A stretch of DNA of 64,000 nucleotides from Pseudomonas sp. ACN8 (GCF_002303925.1 NZ_MRCS01000012.1:1-64000); one strand, 5' to 3'. Numbered from the stretch's first letter, positions 1 to 11,977 are shown. Made by a program: numbers and translations. Notes: generated by a model from the sequence alone, not told the origin.

Positions 1-237
1 CCGATCATTTTCCCGGCGCTGGGGGCGGCGTTTGCACTGGTGTTCCTGGATGCGATGAAGGAGCTGACGGCGACCTTGCTGCTGAGCCCCACCGGGCTGA
101 ACACCCTGGCGACGGAAGTCTGGGCGCATACGGCGAATGTGGAGTTTGCGGCGGCTGCGCCTTATGCGGCGTTGTTGATACTGGTGTCGGGGTTGCCGGT
201 CTATCTGCTGACGACCCGGATGTATCTGAGTCGTTAA
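1..237 (+). CDS. ABC transporter permease, C-terminal fragment (5' end outside window)
   Basis: The reading frame is open from the first base and ends at TAA 235-237, giving the last 78 residues of an integral membrane protein. The text PALGAAFALVFLDAMKELTATLLL is the EAA-type cytoplasmic loop and following membrane helix typical of the C-terminal half of FbpB/SfuB-like permeases for ferric iron, which would pass substrate across the inner membrane with an ATPase and a periplasmic binding protein. Those partners would lie outside the window. A last hydrophobic helix is followed by a short basic tail, TTRMYLSR, as is usual for these proteins. Substrate is inferred from family resemblance only. 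Thiamine or other binding-protein-dependent permeases share this ending. Confidence 0.7.
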   Translation, partial: PIIFPALGAAFALVFLDAMKELTATLLLSPTGLNTLATEVWAHTANVEFAAAAPYAALLILVSGLPVYLLTTRMYLSR

Positions 238-242
238 GACCG

Positions 243-338
243 CCATCGCGAGCAGGCTCGCTCCCACATTTGATCTGAGGCGCCCACAATTTTTGTGTCC
301 GCCAACCATCATTGTGGGAGCGAGCTTGCTGCGATGAG
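243..338. repeat. REPIN: paired inverted REP sequences
   Basis: The left copy (atcgcgagcaggctcgctccc, from 245) and the right copy (gtgggagcgagcttgct, from 314) face each other across about 45 bases. The right copy lacks one C within the gctcgcgat arm, so it is slightly degenerate. It lies between the permease stop and the 3' end of the chemotaxis receptor gene, the usual convergent setting for REPs in fluorescent pseudomonads. Confidence 0.85.
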
Positions 339-356
339 GCCATCCCTGACAAAGCA

Positions 357-2291
357 TCAGGCCCTGAACTGCCCCAGGCTCGCCTTCAACTGCGCCGCCA
401 GACCATCGAGCACCTTTCCGCTCGCCGTGGTCTCCACAACGGCTTGCGCCGCCTTCTCGGCCTGGGCGTGAATGGTCTGGACCCGCCCCCGCACTGCCTG
501 TGCGCCCTGAGCCTGATGCGCCGCGGCCTGGGTAGCCAGACCGATCGCCGCATGCACCTGCTCGACGGATGCCTGCACCGACTGCTGCAACCGCGCACTG
601 TCACGCAGCACCAGCAAACCCTCACTGGCCTGGCGCCCAGCTTGACCAATCGCAGCCACCGCCTCACGGGCACCTTGCTGCAATGCCACGATGTGCGCCT
701 GAATATCGCCGGTGGAACTCTGCGTCTTGCTCGCCAGCGCCCGCACCTCGTCAGCCACCACGGCAAACCCGCGTCCAGTCTCGCCGGCACGCGCCGCCTC
801 AATCGCTGCGTTCAGCGCCAGCAGGTTGGTCTGCTCGGCGATCCCGTGAATCACCGTCAGCACCACCTCAATTTGCTCACTTTGCTGCGCCAGGCGCTCG
901 ATTACCTGGGCACCTGTGTTGACCTGCCCCGCCAGCTCCTCAATCAGACTGCCCACTTTCGCCGAGGTCCGGGTGTTTTCGTCGGTAGCCTGACGAATGT
1001 CCACCACCTGCTTCAACGCCGCCTGCATGGCATGGCTTTCCGACTGGGCTTCATCAGCCATTTGCGACAGCGCGCGCAAACTCTCCGCCACCTCATCACG
1101 CTGCATGCCAGCCGCGGCATCCGCACCGGCGTTGCGCAAGGTCATGGCACCGATTTCCACGCCGGTACGCTGGGCCACATCGCCCGCCTCACGCACGATC
1201 GGCTGCAACTTATCCACAAAGCGATTGACCGCCGAGGCCATGTCGCCGATTTCATCCTTGCTGTTGATCTGCACACGTTTGGTCAGATCGCCCTCGCCCG
1301 CCGCCAGGTCATCCATGGCAACGATCAGCATTTTCAGGCGATTGACCACTCGACGACCGAGCACCACCGCCAACAACAGCAGGACACCGAAACCCACCAC
1401 CGCCAGACACACGCCGATGCGCCAGCGCAATGTCGTAGCAGCTTCCTGCACGGTGCTGGTGGTATTGGCCTTCATTTCAGCCGCGGTGGACTGCGCCGAC
1501 TGCAGGCGCGAGCGCATGGCCGTTGCACTGTCGGCCGCCGCACCCTTGAGACTGTCGCCCACCAGCTGGTCGCTGCTGGCGATCAATGCCGAGAAGCGCT
1601 TGTCGAGGGCCGCCAGATCAGTCTCAACCGAAGCAGTCGAGACCCCCATCAGAACCTTGCCGATTTCTACGCCATTAGGATTGATCGAGGCCTCGATGTA
1701 GAACACCGATGGATCGTTCTTCGCCGCATCCAGCACCTTGTCGAGCGCCCGCTCGCCCTGGCCTTTTTCCAGCAGCGCCTTGTTGATCGGATTTTCCCGG
1801 TTGAGGTAGCGCGTCAGGTGCTGGCCCGTCGCGTCGTCATACACCACGAACAGCACATTGGGATTGCGCTGGGCCCGGCGGGCAAATTCGGAAAGTGTCG
1901 GAACGTCGTTGTCCCACATGGCGCGAGGCGCGACAGAGGCCAATAGCTGCGCCATGTCGCTGGCGGAGTCCTTCAGATCTTTTTCCAGCGTTGAGCGCAG
2001 CTGCGCCTGCTCATCCTTCAGCCGCGAGGACAAACCGGCCGTGAGGCGCTGACGCGTACTGGTGGAGAGGCTGTCAAGGCTCGACGTGACTTCGCGCCCA
2101 GCCTGCTCAAGCTCAGCGGAAAGCTTTTGGCTGTCTGCACCCAGGCGCAGGCCCAGATCGGCTTCCAGCGCGGTCACCGTGCTCCGGGTCAGAGCGACAG
2201 CTACCAGCACCTGCACCAAAAGGGCGATACCAAGGGTAACGAACACGGGCCGCAACAAACGGCTCTGTAACAATGAGAGAACGGCCGACAC
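357..2291 (-). CDS. Methyl-accepting chemotaxis protein
   Basis: This is a membrane chemoreceptor that senses a ligand outside the inner membrane and controls the CheA kinase through CheW. A GTG start at 2291 is preferred because GAGGGA sits seven bases upstream. A longer frame to 2366 has no such site. From the GTG there are 644 residues: a first membrane helix at about 14-36, a helical periplasmic region of about 250 residues, a second helix at about 291-312, a HAMP domain, and the signalling hairpin containing [20 protein letters not shown] and [12 protein letters not shown]. No C-terminal CheR-tethering pentapeptide is visible. The ligand cannot be told from sequence. A possible sigma-28 promoter lies just upstream (2322-2349). 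Confidence 0.93.
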   Translation of the reverse strand: MSAVLSLLQSRLLRPVFVTLGIALLVQVLVAVALTRSTVTALEADLGLRLGADSQKLSAELEQAGREVTSSLDSLSTSTRQRLTAGLSSRLKDEQAQLRSTLEKDLKDSASDMAQLLASVAPRAMWDNDVPTLSEFARRAQRNPNVLFVVYDDATGQHLTRYLNRENPINKALLEKGQGERALDKVLDAAKNDPSVFYIEASINPNGVEIGKVLMGVSTASVETDLAALDKRFSALIASSDQLVGDSLKGAAADSATAMRSRLQSAQSTAAEMKANTTSTVQEAATTLRWRIGVCLAVVGFGVLLLLAVVLGRRVVNRLKMLIVAMDDLAAGEGDLTKRVQINSKDEIGDMASAVNRFVDKLQPIVREAGDVAQRTGVEIGAMTLRNAGADAAAGMQRDEVAESLRALSQMADEAQSESHAMQAALKQVVDIRQATDENTRTSAKVGSLIEELAGQVNTGAQVIERLAQQSEQIEVVLTVIHGIAEQTNLLALNAAIEAARAGETGRGFAVVADEVRALASKTQSSTGDIQAHIVALQQGAREAVAAIGQAGRQASEGLLVLRDSARLQQSVQASVEQVHAAIGLATQAAAHQAQGAQAVRGRVQTIHAQAEKAAQAVVETTASGKVLDGLAAQLKASLGQFRA

Positions 2292-2321
2292 TTGATATCC
2301 CTCTGCAAAAGCGCCATTAAA

Positions 2322-2349
2322 TTGATGGCACGCCAAAAGTGACGTTTTA
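2322..2349 (-). promoter_or_regulatory. Possible FliA (sigma-28) promoter of the chemoreceptor gene
   Basis: On the minus strand TAAA is followed after 16 bases by GCCATCAA, which resembles the flagellar/chemotaxis consensus TAAA-N15-GCCGATAA with two mismatches and one extra spacer base. It ends about 30 bases before the preferred GTG start. The match is imperfect and is offered only because the gene class is normally FliA-dependent. Confidence 0.35.
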
Positions 2350-2394
2350 GGCAAAGCTAATAGCAAAGGTCATGCCGTCCAACAGGCATAAACG

Positions 2395-2427
2395 ACAAAG
2401 GCCCCAATTAAGGGGCCTTTGTGTTTT
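2395..2427 (-). terminator. Rho-independent terminator after purA
   Basis: ACAAAGGCCCC (2395-2405) pairs with GGGGCCTTTGT (2412-2422) around a six-base loop. The stem lies 20 bases beyond the purA stop codon. On the minus strand it is followed by a modest T-rich stretch, and on the plus strand by GTTTT, so it may act in both directions. Confidence 0.8.
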
Positions 2428-2441
2428 ACATCAACGACTTA

Positions 2442-3785
<1,344 letters not shown>

Positions 3786-4973
3786 TCAAGAAGCCAGTGG
3801 CGATACTTGCCAAAGCCCGTTCTGCTGAATCAATTGCCGGTCGCAGTCCGCTTCACGGGCAGCGGCCAAAGGTTGTCCAGGCAAGGCCTGAACGACACGC
3901 TGACCCTCACTGCGCAACTGGCAAACCTGCTGCCAGAGTGCCGCATCCGTACTGTCAGGCATCCAGATACCGCCAGACGGTAACTCGATCTCAGCACGCC
4001 CCAGGGTCACCAGGGTTTTCAAATCAGTGGAGAAGCCAGTCGCCGGGCGGGCGCGACCGAAATCGGCGCCAATGTCGTCGTAACGACCACCCTGGGCAAT
4101 GGACTGGCCAACACCCGGTACGAACACGGCGAACACCACACCGGTGTGGTAGTGGTAACCGCGCAGCTCGCCCAGGTCGAAATACAGCGGCAGCTCGGGG
4201 AAACGCACGGACAGCCGCTCGGCAATTGCCAGCAAGTCGTCCAGCGCTGCCAGAACAGGGGCCGGCGCCTTGGCCAGGCGCTCGCGGGCCGCAACCAGCA
4301 CTTCACGACCACCACACAGGTCAACCAGCGCCCGCAGCATGCCCGACAGATCGGCAGGCAAGCCTTCGGTCAAGGTAACGACCTCGTCGATGGCCTTGCG
4401 TTGCAAGGCATCGAACAACTGCTGCTCGACTTCACCGGACAAACCGGCCGCGCGGGCCAGGCCACGGTAGATGCCAACATGACCGAGGTCCATGTGCACA
4501 TCCGGCACATCGGCCAGTTGCAGCATGGCCAGCATCAGGCTGATGACTTCGACGTCGCTGCTCGGACTGCCGTCGCCGTACAACTCGGCACCCAGTTGAA
4601 TCGGGCTGCGCGAGGACGACAAGGCGCGAGGCTGAGCGTGCAGGACACTACCGGCATAGCACAGACGGCTTGGGCCTTCACGACGCAGGGTATGCGCATC
4701 GATGCGCGCCACTTGCGGCGTGATGTCGGCACGGAAACCCATCTGACGGCCCGATTGCGGGTCGATGACCTTGAAGGTGCGCAGATCCAGGTCCTGGCCC
4801 GCGCCGGTCAGCAGGGATTCCAGGTACTCGATATGGGGAGTCACGACAAACTCGTAACCCCAGCTCTGGAACAGATCCAACACCTGACGACGCGCGACTT
4901 CAATACGCGCAGCTTCCGGTGGCAGTACTTCTTCGATGCCATCTGGCAGAAGCCAGCGGTCTACCGTTGCCAT
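3786..4973 (-). CDS. hisZ: ATP phosphoribosyltransferase regulatory subunit HisZ
   Basis: HisZ is a histidyl-tRNA-synthetase-like protein without aminoacylation activity. It complexes with the short form of HisG to start histidine biosynthesis. The 395-residue product begins [15 protein letters not shown], has class II synthetase-like segments such as [32 protein letters not shown] and [13 protein letters not shown], and lacks the C-terminal anticodon-binding domain of HisS. The ATG at 4973 has GGGGAAGG upstream. The frame stays open to 5159, but those residues do not belong to the family. hisG is not in this window, so HisZ sits with purA rather than in a his operon, which is normal for Pseudomonas. 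Confidence 0.95.
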   Translation of the reverse strand: MATVDRWLLPDGIEEVLPPEAARIEVARRQVLDLFQSWGYEFVVTPHIEYLESLLTGAGQDLDLRTFKVIDPQSGRQMGFRADITPQVARIDAHTLRREGPSRLCYAGSVLHAQPRALSSSRSPIQLGAELYGDGSPSSDVEVISLMLAMLQLADVPDVHMDLGHVGIYRGLARAAGLSGEVEQQLFDALQRKAIDEVVTLTEGLPADLSGMLRALVDLCGGREVLVAARERLAKAPAPVLAALDDLLAIAERLSVRFPELPLYFDLGELRGYHYHTGVVFAVFVPGVGQSIAQGGRYDDIGADFGRARPATGFSTDLKTLVTLGRAEIELPSGGIWMPDSTDAALWQQVCQLRSEGQRVVQALPGQPLAAAREADCDRQLIQQNGLWQVSPLAS

Positions 4974-5285
4974 TACGCCTTCCCCTATCTCCGGGCGACC
5001 AGCCTGTCGGCGAGCCTTGAGTGAAGCAGAAAATGATCGGCTTGCGCACAAACCACGCGCATGAGCGACGGAGCGAAAAGCCCTTCTACCGGCTTCGCCA
5101 ACCACTTTCCTCGAAAAACTGTCGAGCCAATCGGCCCGGCATCTGCTTGAAAACAGCAATCAAACATGCAGACGCAAAAAAACCGGGAATTTCCCGGCTG
5201 CCGCATCATACACACGTTTTCCCAAAGGATCACCCCGCCAGAGGTTTTAGCCGCCCGGCGGGGGATAAATCAGGTCAACGCCGTA
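4974..5285. other. Gene-free stretch between hflC and hisZ
   Basis: These 312 bases hold the hflC terminator (5176-5197) and probably the promoter for hisZ-purA, though no convincing -35/-10 pair was picked out. The open frame at 4985-5233 has no family resemblance and no likely start site. The small DUF2065 membrane protein gene that I recall lying between hflC and hisZ in other pseudomonads was looked for and not found. Confidence 0.6.
5176..5197 (-). terminator. Rho-independent terminator after hflC
   Basis: On the minus strand CCGGGAA and TTCCCGG form a tight stem (5183-5197) directly followed by seven T residues (5182-5176). It lies about 90 bases past the hflC stop and separates the hflX/K/C transcripts from hisZ-purA. 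Confidence 0.88.
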
Positions 5286-6155
5286 TCAAGGCTTGGCTTT
5301 TTCCAGGTAGTGGAAGAAGTCGCTGCTTGGGTCGAGGACCAGGACGTCGGATTTGTTCGCGAAGCTTTCACGGTAGGCGCGCAGGCTACGGTAGAACGCG
5401 TAGAACTCCTGGTCCTGACCGTAGGCCTTGGAGTAGATCGCAGCAGCCTGGGCATCACCGTCACCGCGAACCTCTTCGGATTCACGATAGGCTTCAGCCA
5501 GCAGCACACGGCGTTGACGATCGGCGTCGGCACGGATGCCTTCGGCCAGCTCGTTACCCTTGGCGCGGTGCTCGCGAGCTTCACGCTCACGCTCGGTGCT
5601 CATACGCTCGAACACGCTGCGGTTCACTTCTTTGGGCAGGTCGATGGTCTTGACCCGAACATCGACCACTTCGATGCCCAGCTCTTTCTCGGCCATCTTG
5701 TTCAGCGAAGCCGTGATATCCGCCATCAGCGCATCACGCTCACCCGACACCACTTCGTGCAGGGTGCGCTTACCGAACTGGTCACGCAGGCCCGATTCCA
5801 GACGACGGGACAGACGCTCGTCGGCGATCTGCTTGAGGCCGGAAGTCGCGGTGTAGTAACGCTCTGCGTCCTTCACGCGCCACTTGGCGTAGGCATCGAC
5901 CATCACGGCTTTCTTTTCCAGCGTCAGGAAGCGTTGTGTCGGTGCATCCAGCGTCATCAGGCGTGCGTCGAATTTACGCACCTGGTTAACGTAAGGCACT
6001 TTCACATGCAGGCCTGGCTGAACATCGGTCTGGACCACGCGACCGAACTGCAGCAACACCGCACGCTCGGTCTGAGCCACGATGTAGAAGCAGTTCCAGG
6101 CAGCGATCGCCACGACGACGCCGACAATAAGGGCGATCAGCGATTTATTGCTCAT
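5286..6155 (-). CDS. hflC: HflC, FtsH protease modulator (SPFH domain)
   Basis: HflC and HflK form a large cage on the periplasmic face of the inner membrane around the FtsH protease and restrain its attack on membrane proteins. The 289-residue product has one N-terminal membrane helix (about residues 6-25), then the band-7/SPFH domain with the typical TERAVLLQFGRVV start, and a long alanine- and glutamate-rich coiled coil around residues 190-250 (MSTEREREAREHRAKGNE). The start ATG shares its A with the TGA of hflK (TGATG at 6157-6153), indicating translational coupling. Length and domain order match the family. Confidence 0.97.
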   Translation of the reverse strand: MSNKSLIALIVGVVVAIAAWNCFYIVAQTERAVLLQFGRVVQTDVQPGLHVKVPYVNQVRKFDARLMTLDAPTQRFLTLEKKAVMVDAYAKWRVKDAERYYTATSGLKQIADERLSRRLESGLRDQFGKRTLHEVVSGERDALMADITASLNKMAEKELGIEVVDVRVKTIDLPKEVNRSVFERMSTEREREAREHRAKGNELAEGIRADADRQRRVLLAEAYRESEEVRGDGDAQAAAIYSKAYGQDQEFYAFYRSLRAYRESFANKSDVLVLDPSSDFFHYLEKAKP

Positions 6156-7330
6156 CAGCGACTCTCCCTGGTACGTGCTGGCTGTTGCTGCAGATCAGCT
6201 GCCGCACGCGCATTCGCTTCATTGCTGGTGGCTGCCCCACTGCTCACCTGGGTGCCGGTGCTGCGACCACTTTCGACCATCTTGTCCAGCGGCAGGTACA
6301 GCAGGTTGTTCTGGCCGTTCTTGTTGCCGGTCACGAGAACCTTGCTGGTGTTGCTGAAGACTTCCTGCATGGTGTCCAGGTACAGACGCTGGCGGGTGAC
6401 TTCAGGGGCCTTGCGGTACTCGGCGACCAGTTTGGTGAAGCGGTCGGCCTCACCCTTGGCGCGCGAGACGGTCTCGTCACGGTAACCGTTGGCATCCTCA
6501 AGGATGCGCTGGGCCTGACCACGAGCTTCCGGCACGACGCCGTTGGCATAGGTTTCGGCCTGGTTGCGCGAACGCTGCTCGTCTTCCCGGGCACGGATCA
6601 CGTCATCGAAGGCTTCCTGGACTTCACGCGGTGCCGCTGCGCTCTGAACGTTGACCTGGGTGACGGTGATACCGGTGCGATAGGTGTCCATGAAGCGTTG
6701 CAGACGCTCCTTGATCTCGCTGGCCATCAACTCACGACCTTCGGTCAGTACCTGGTCCATCGCGGTGGAACCCACCACATGGCGCAAGGCGCTGTCGGTC
6801 GCGTGCTGCAGGCTGATTTCCGGCTGATCGACGCTCAGCACGAAGTCCTGCAGGTTGCTGATCTTGTACTGCACGGTCAGCGGCACTTCGACGATGTTCT
6901 CGTCTTCAGTCAGCATCTGGCCCTGCTTGGTGTACGCACGCTCACGCGTGACGTTTTCCATGTACTTCTTGTCGATCGGCGGGAAGTAGATGTTCAGGCC
7001 CGGACCCACGGTTTCGTAGTACTTGCCGAAGCGCAGCACTACAGCTTGCTCCTGCTCGTCGACGACATAAACCGCGCTGTACAGCCAAACGGCGGCCAAC
7101 ACGACCAGACCGATGCCGAGCAGGCCGCCAAAGCCGCCACTCTTGCCCGGACCACCGCCGTCGTCGCCACCACGTTTCTTACCGCCACCGAACAAACCGT
7201 TCAGGCTTTCCTGCAGCTTTCGGAAGGCCTCGTCGAGATCCGGTGGCCCCTTGCGGTCGCCGTTGTTACGACGTTTGCCACCCCAAGGATCCTGATTATT
7301 CGAGTTGCCACCCGGCTCATTCCAAGCCAT
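6155..7330 (-). CDS. hflK: HflK, FtsH protease modulator (SPFH domain)
   Basis: This is the partner of HflC in the FtsH regulatory complex. The 391-residue product begins MAWNEPGGNSNNQDPWGG, then has a Gly/Lys/Asp-rich cytoplasmic segment, a membrane helix at about 68-90, and an SPFH domain with VDEQEQAVVLRFGKY. A coiled coil follows, and the C-terminus is a Ser/Ala/Gln-rich tail. The ATG at 7330 has GGAGAG upstream. The frame extends to 7366 but the extra residues are not conserved in the family. hflC follows with a one-base overlap, and hflX lies 96 bases upstream on the same strand. Confidence 0.97.
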   Translation of the reverse strand: MAWNEPGGNSNNQDPWGGKRRNNGDRKGPPDLDEAFRKLQESLNGLFGGGKKRGGDDGGGPGKSGGFGGLLGIGLVVLAAVWLYSAVYVVDEQEQAVVLRFGKYYETVGPGLNIYFPPIDKKYMENVTRERAYTKQGQMLTEDENIVEVPLTVQYKISNLQDFVLSVDQPEISLQHATDSALRHVVGSTAMDQVLTEGRELMASEIKERLQRFMDTYRTGITVTQVNVQSAAAPREVQEAFDDVIRAREDEQRSRNQAETYANGVVPEARGQAQRILEDANGYRDETVSRAKGEADRFTKLVAEYRKAPEVTRQRLYLDTMQEVFSNTSKVLVTGNKNGQNNLLYLPLDKMVESGRSTGTQVSSGAATSNEANARAAADLQQQPARTRESR

Positions 7331-7426
7331 AGCGCTCTCCATCTGATAAAGCAAAGACGCACCCACGGCGCGCCGACCAATGCTACAGAATGCCTGTCAC
7401 CACGGCACAACCGCTTTCTCAGGCTT

Positions 7427-8728
7427 TTATTGCAAAGTGTGTTGCTCGATGAATTCCATCGGCTGCAATCCTTCGCGGCTTACCAGTCGATTCAACTCGA
7501 CCCGGGGCAAACGAACGGCCAGCAAACTGATGCCTTCTTCGTCGTGCTCTTCTTTCTGCACCGCGCCAAGTTCGAAGAACTGCGCACGCAGTCGAGCGAA
7601 TCGTTGCGGCAAGCGCAGGGTACCGACAAACAAATCACTGCCCAGTAACTCGGCAATGGCTTGTTCAAGCAATTCCAGACCACTGCCATCGCGCGCCGAC
7701 AGCCAGACCCGTTGGGGCTTGCCGTTTTCGTCGCGCTGGATTTGTGGCTCAACGCCTTCAAGCAAATCGAGTTTGTTATAGACCTCGAGGATCGGCAAGT
7801 CCTGAGCACCAATCTCGCCCAGCACCACCATGACCTGCTCGATCTGCAACATGCGATCGGGCTCGGCCGCATCGATCACGTGCAACAACAGATCGGAGTT
7901 GCTCGACTCTTCGAGGGTAGACCGAAATGCTTCGACCAGCTTGTGGGGCAAGTGGCGAATGAAACCCACAGTGTCCGCCAGGACAATCGGCCCCAGATCG
8001 TCTATATCCAGACGACGCAAGGTCGGGTCCAGCGTGGCAAACAATTGGTCAGCTGCGTAGACGTCGGATTTCGTCACGTTATTGAAGAGCGTGGACTTAC
8101 CGGCGTTGGTGTACCCCACCAGCGACACGGTAGGAATATCCGCACGCGATCGGCCACGGCGCGACTGTTCGCGCTGGCTGCGCACTTTCTCCAGGCGCCC
8201 CTTGATCTGCCGCAGGCGAACCCGCAGCAAACGGCGGTCGGTTTCCAGCTGGGTTTCACCCGGGCCTCGCATACCGATACCGCCACCTTGGCGCTCAAGG
8301 TGAGTCCAGCCACGAACCAGCCGGGTGCTCATGTGGTCAAGCTGGGCCAGTTCGACCTGAAGCTTGCCTTCATGGGTACGGGCGCGCTGGGCGAAAATAT
8401 CGAGAATCAGACCGGTACGGTCGATCACGCGACACTCGAAAACACGTTCGAGGTTACGTTCCTGACTGGGCGTGAGGATGTGATTGAAAATCACCAGATC
8501 GGCCTGTTCGGCTTTGACCAGGTCGCGCAGTTCCTCGACCTTGCCACTGCCAATCAGGGTCTTGGCGGTTGGCCGATGACGCGGCACGTTAAAAAACGCA
8601 ACGGTCTCGGCACCCGCCGAATTAGCCAATTCCTGAAACTCCTGCGGATCTTCGCGCGCCTCAGGGTCCTGTCCATCCAAGTGAACGAGGATAACTCGCT
8701 CACCACCACCGTGGCGCTCAAAGAACAA
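7427..8728 (-). CDS. hflX: GTPase HflX (ribosome-splitting/rescue)
   Basis: HflX is a GTPase that binds stalled 70S ribosomes, notably after stress, and splits them. The 433-residue product shows the N-terminal HflX domain (PRHRPTAKTLIGSGKVEEL), the glycine-rich linker GGIGMRGPGETQLETDRR near 148-166, then the GTPase domain with G1 GYTNAGKS (205-212), G3 DTVGF (252-256) and G4 NKLD (318-321). Translation starts at TTG 8728: it gives the conserved MFFERHGGGERV N-terminus and has TAGGAG eight bases upstream, and no ATG fits. It starts 12 bases after the hfq stop, so the two genes are probably co-transcribed. Confidence 0.96.
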   Translation of the reverse strand: MFFERHGGGERVILVHLDGQDPEAREDPQEFQELANSAGAETVAFFNVPRHRPTAKTLIGSGKVEELRDLVKAEQADLVIFNHILTPSQERNLERVFECRVIDRTGLILDIFAQRARTHEGKLQVELAQLDHMSTRLVRGWTHLERQGGGIGMRGPGETQLETDRRLLRVRLRQIKGRLEKVRSQREQSRRGRSRADIPTVSLVGYTNAGKSTLFNNVTKSDVYAADQLFATLDPTLRRLDIDDLGPIVLADTVGFIRHLPHKLVEAFRSTLEESSNSDLLLHVIDAAEPDRMLQIEQVMVVLGEIGAQDLPILEVYNKLDLLEGVEPQIQRDENGKPQRVWLSARDGSGLELLEQAIAELLGSDLFVGTLRLPQRFARLRAQFFELGAVQKEEHDEEGISLLAVRLPRVELNRLVSREGLQPMEFIEQHTLQ

Positions 8729-8740
8729 AGGAGACTCCTA

Positions 8741-9001
8741 TCAGGCGTTACCTGGCTCAGCGTCACCTGCTTCGGATTCGGTTGCGCTAGGCAGACGAAT
8801 TGGACGAACCGGCACCACTGTAGAGATCGCGTGTTTGTAGACCATCTGGCTGACGGTGTTTTTCAGCAGGATAACGAACTGGTCGAAAGACTCGATCGTG
8901 CCTTGCAGCTTGATACCGTTGACCAGGTAGATGGACACCCCAACTTTCTCTTTACGTAAAGTATTCAAGTAAGGGTCTTGTAGCGAATGCCCTTTTGACA
9001 T
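8741..9001 (-). CDS. hfq: RNA chaperone Hfq
   Basis: Hfq is a hexameric Sm-like protein that helps small RNAs pair with mRNAs and controls translation and decay. In Pseudomonas it also works with Crc in catabolite repression. The 86-residue product has the Sm1 region ([20 protein letters not shown]), the Sm2 motif [10 protein letters not shown], and a short variable tail rich in Ala, Glu and Gly. The ATG at 9001 ([10 protein letters not shown]) is the family start and is preceded by a strong AAAGGAG. An ATG three codons upstream is therefore rejected. The 94 bases between miaA and hfq contain a T-rich stretch and a TATATT on the coding strand, which could be part of a promoter. Confidence 0.98.
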   Translation of the reverse strand: MSKGHSLQDPYLNTLRKEKVGVSIYLVNGIKLQGTIESFDQFVILLKNTVSQMVYKHAISTVVPVRPIRLPSATESEAGDAEPGNA

Positions 9002-9095
9002 GTGCCGCACTCCTTTAAGGATTCAATATAAAAAAATAGGTAATCAGATGGCTTTGGCCGCCACACCCCCAAGGATAGACGGCAATTGCAAGGAC

Positions 9096-10067
9096 TCAGC
9101 TCAATATGGAGATGGTCCCAAGGTATTTCAAGGCGCGCGGCAGATTGTCGCAATCCAGACTGTCCAGCCAATGCAGATCAGTCCAACTGCGCAGCCAGGT
9201 GAACTGGCGTTTCGCCAACTGGCGCGTGGCAATGATTCCACGCTCCTGCATCTCGGCTGACGTCAGCTTGCCATCCAGGTAGTCCCAGACTTGGCGGTAG
9301 CCTACTGCACGTATAGACGGCAACCCGGTATGCAGGTCACCTCTATTACGCAGGGCTACGACCTCGTCAATGAATCCCTGTTCCAACATTAAAGTGAATC
9401 TTTGTTTAATTCGCTCGTGCAGTACCTGGCGATTTGCCGGAGCAATGGCCAAGTTCGCGACAGTATAGGGCAATTGTTGCAGTCCCGAAGCGGCTGCTTC
9501 AGTACTTTGCACAGATTGTTGCAAACGCAGGGCGGTCATGCTTTGACCGCTGACACGATAAACTTCCAGCGCTCGACTCAATCGCTGAGGATCGTTCGGA
9601 TGTATTCGCGCTGCGGACTCCGGATCGATCACCGCCAATTGTTCGTGCAAGGCTTGCCAGCCAAGGCGCGCAGCCTCTTCTTCGATTTGCGCGCGGACCT
9701 CGGGATCGGCGGCCGGCATATCCGCCAGACCTTCGACCAAAGCCTTGTAATAGAGCATGGTGCCGCCCACCAGCAGCGGAATTTTTCCGCGCGCGGTGAT
9801 ATCGGCCATGGCCTCCAGGGCGTCACGGCGGAAATCCGCGGCCGAATAGCTCTCGGCCGGGTCGAGAATATCGATCAGACGATGTGGATATTGCGCCAGC
9901 AGCTCTTTGGAAGGCTTGGCGGTGCCGATGTCCATGCCACGGTAGACCAGCGCCGAATCGACGCTGATCAACTCGCAAGGCAGGACCTTGGTGAGTTCGA
10001 TGGCCAGGTCGGTCTTGCCGGCGGCGGTCGGGCCCATCAGGAAAATCGCAGGTGGGAACTGGCTCAT
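9096..10067 (-). CDS. miaA: tRNA dimethylallyltransferase MiaA
   Basis: MiaA transfers a dimethylallyl group to N6 of A37 in tRNAs reading UNN codons, the first step to ms2i6A. The 323-residue product has the P-loop GPTAAGKT (12-19), the substrate segment [16 protein letters not shown], and the [20 protein letters not shown] region. The ATG at 10067 begins [19 protein letters not shown] and overlaps the mutL TGA by one base (TGATG), showing coupling. The longer frame to 10142 lies inside mutL and is not needed. Length fits the family. Confidence 0.97.
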   Translation of the reverse strand: MSQFPPAIFLMGPTAAGKTDLAIELTKVLPCELISVDSALVYRGMDIGTAKPSKELLAQYPHRLIDILDPAESYSAADFRRDALEAMADITARGKIPLLVGGTMLYYKALVEGLADMPAADPEVRAQIEEEAARLGWQALHEQLAVIDPESAARIHPNDPQRLSRALEVYRVSGQSMTALRLQQSVQSTEAAASGLQQLPYTVANLAIAPANRQVLHERIKQRFTLMLEQGFIDEVVALRNRGDLHTGLPSIRAVGYRQVWDYLDGKLTSAEMQERGIIATRQLAKRQFTWLRSWTDLHWLDSLDCDNLPRALKYLGTISILS

Positions 10068-11977
10068 CAACGACCGCGCAAGAACAGTTTGTCCAGATCG
10101 TCCAGGCCCAGCTGGGTCCAGGTCGGTCGGCCATGGTTGCATTGACCGCTGCGCTCGGTGTTTTCCATGTCACGCAGCAGAGCGTTCATTTCCGGCAAGG
10201 CCAAACGCCGATTCGCGCGAACCGCACCGTGACAGGCCATGGTCCCGAGCAATTCATTCAAGTGCGCCTGAATGCGGTCGCTGGTGCCGAACTCCATCAG
10301 ATCAGCCAGGACGTCGGCGACCAGCCGGTTGGCTTCGGCCTGCTTGAGCAGTGCCGGGATCTGCCGGATCGCCAGGGTTTCCGGGCCCAGGCGCTGCAAT
10401 TCAAAGCCCAGGCGCTGGAACCAGGCGACATGTTCCTCGGCGCAATCGGCTTCACGCTGACTGACGGCCAGGGACTCCGGCACCAGCAACGGCTGGCCGC
10501 TCAGGCCTTCGCTGGCCATTGCGACCTTGAGGCGTTCGTACATGATCCGCTCGTGGGCGGCGTGCATGTCCACCAGCACCAGGCCCTGGGCGTTTTCCGA
10601 AAGAATGTAGATGCCCTTGAGTTGTGCCAGCGCATAACCGAGTGGCGGGATGTCATCCTGCCCGGCCGGCAGCGCGACGGCATTGGCCTCGGGCAACGGC
10701 GCAAAAAACTCGCGATAGGCGGCCTGCGCTTCGGCGACAGGCACACCGGACTGCGGACGCGGCGTGTATTGATACTGATAACCCGCGCCAGCCCCCGAAC
10801 CCGCCGGCGTATTGAACGACGGCTCAGCCTGGGGTTGCTCCAGCAGTGCATTGGCGGCCAGGCGCATTTCGCCCTGGGGCCCGAACTCACCGGCTTCAAG
10901 GCCGGTAGGCCGGACGATGGCCGTCGCAACCGGCGCCGCCAGTTGATCGTCGGGGCGCACATCGCCCAAGGCGCGGTGCAAGGTGCCGTAGAGGAAATCG
11001 TGAACCATGCGCCCTTCACGGAAGCGCACTTCGTGCTTGGTCGGGTGCACGTTGACGTCCACACCGGTCGGATCGACTTCGAAAAACAGCACGAAGGTCG
11101 GGTGCCGACCGTTGAACAGCACGTCGCGATAGGCCTGGCGCACCGCGTGGGCCACCAGTTTGTCGCGCACGGCACGACCATTGACGAAGAAATACTGCAA
11201 ATCGGCCTGGCTGCGGTTAAAGGTCGGCAGGCCGACCCAGCCCCACAGGTGCAGGCCATTGCGCTCGATTTCGATCGGCAGTGCCTGCTCCAGGAAACCC
11301 GGACCGCAGATCGCCGCCACGCGTCGAGCACGGGCCGCATCATCATGGGCCTCGTGCAGGCTGAGGATGGTCTTGCCGTTGTGGCGCAGGTGGAACGCCA
11401 CATCGAAGCGCGCCAGGGCCAGGCGCCTGATCACTTCTTGCAGGTGATCGAATTCGGTTTTTTCGGTCTTGAGAAACTTGCGTCGCGCCGGCGTGTTGAA
11501 AAACAGGTCGCGCACTTCAACCGAAGTGCCCACCGGGTGGGCCGCAGGCTGCACGCGGGGCGCCATGTCACGGCCCTCGGTCTCGACCTGCCAGGCCTGA
11601 TCGGCGTCGCGGGTGCGTGAGGTCAGGGTCAGGCGCGCGACGGAGCTGATCGATGCCAGGGCCTCGCCGCGAAACCCCAGACTCATGACTTGTTCAAGAT
11701 CTTCCAGATTACGGATCTTGCTGGTGGCGTGACGGGCCAGGGCCAGCGGCAGGTCATCGGCGGAAATGCCGCTGCCATCGTCGCGCACCCGCAGCAGCTT
11801 GACGCCGCCCTGCTCCACATCGACGTCGATGCGTTTGGCGCCGGAGTCGAGGCTGTTTTCCAGCAGTTCCTTGATCACCGAAGCCGGGCGCTCGACCACC
11901 TCACCCGCGGCAATCTGGTTCGCCAGTCGCGGGCTGAGCAGCTCGATTCGCGCGCCGTTGTTCACGACCTGATTCAT
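10067..11977 (-). CDS. mutL: DNA mismatch repair protein MutL
   Basis: MutL couples MutS mismatch recognition to strand incision. The 636-residue product has the GHKL ATPase with catalytic Glu37 and Asn41 ([12 protein letters not shown]), DDGSGI, and the [13 protein letters not shown] lid. A proline/glutamine-rich linker follows at about 330-430, then a C-terminal dimerisation domain. That domain carries DMHA followed by E(X4)E in [15 protein letters not shown], close to the DQHA(X)2E(X)4E endonuclease motif. This fits a MutL that nicks DNA itself in a genus without MutH. Its ATG overlaps the amiB TGA in an ATGA arrangement and its stop overlaps miaA. Confidence 0.97.
   Translation of the reverse strand: MNQVVNNGARIELLSPRLANQIAAGEVVERPASVIKELLENSLDSGAKRIDVDVEQGGVKLLRVRDDGSGISADDLPLALARHATSKIRNLEDLEQVMSLGFRGEALASISSVARLTLTSRTRDADQAWQVETEGRDMAPRVQPAAHPVGTSVEVRDLFFNTPARRKFLKTEKTEFDHLQEVIRRLALARFDVAFHLRHNGKTILSLHEAHDDAARARRVAAICGPGFLEQALPIEIERNGLHLWGWVGLPTFNRSQADLQYFFVNGRAVRDKLVAHAVRQAYRDVLFNGRHPTFVLFFEVDPTGVDVNVHPTKHEVRFREGRMVHDFLYGTLHRALGDVRPDDQLAAPVATAIVRPTGLEAGEFGPQGEMRLAANALLEQPQAEPSFNTPAGSGAGAGYQYQYTPRPQSGVPVAEAQAAYREFFAPLPEANAVALPAGQDDIPPLGYALAQLKGIYILSENAQGLVLVDMHAAHERIMYERLKVAMASEGLSGQPLLVPESLAVSQREADCAEEHVAWFQRLGFELQRLGPETLAIRQIPALLKQAEANRLVADVLADLMEFGTSDRIQAHLNELLGTMACHGAVRANRRLALPEMNALLRDMENTERSGQCNHGRPTWTQLGLDDLDKLFLRGR

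Noticed and set aside
312..1946. Long plus-strand open frame (544 codons) antisense to the chemoreceptor gene
   Set aside because: It is rich in Arg, His and Leu as expected for the shadow of a high-G+C gene. The minus-strand frame encodes an unmistakable chemoreceptor.
4985..5233. 82-codon minus-strand frame between hflC and hisZ, considered as the small DUF2065 gene
   Set aside because: Its residues do not look like DUF2065 (no two-helix membrane pattern) and it spans the hflC terminator.
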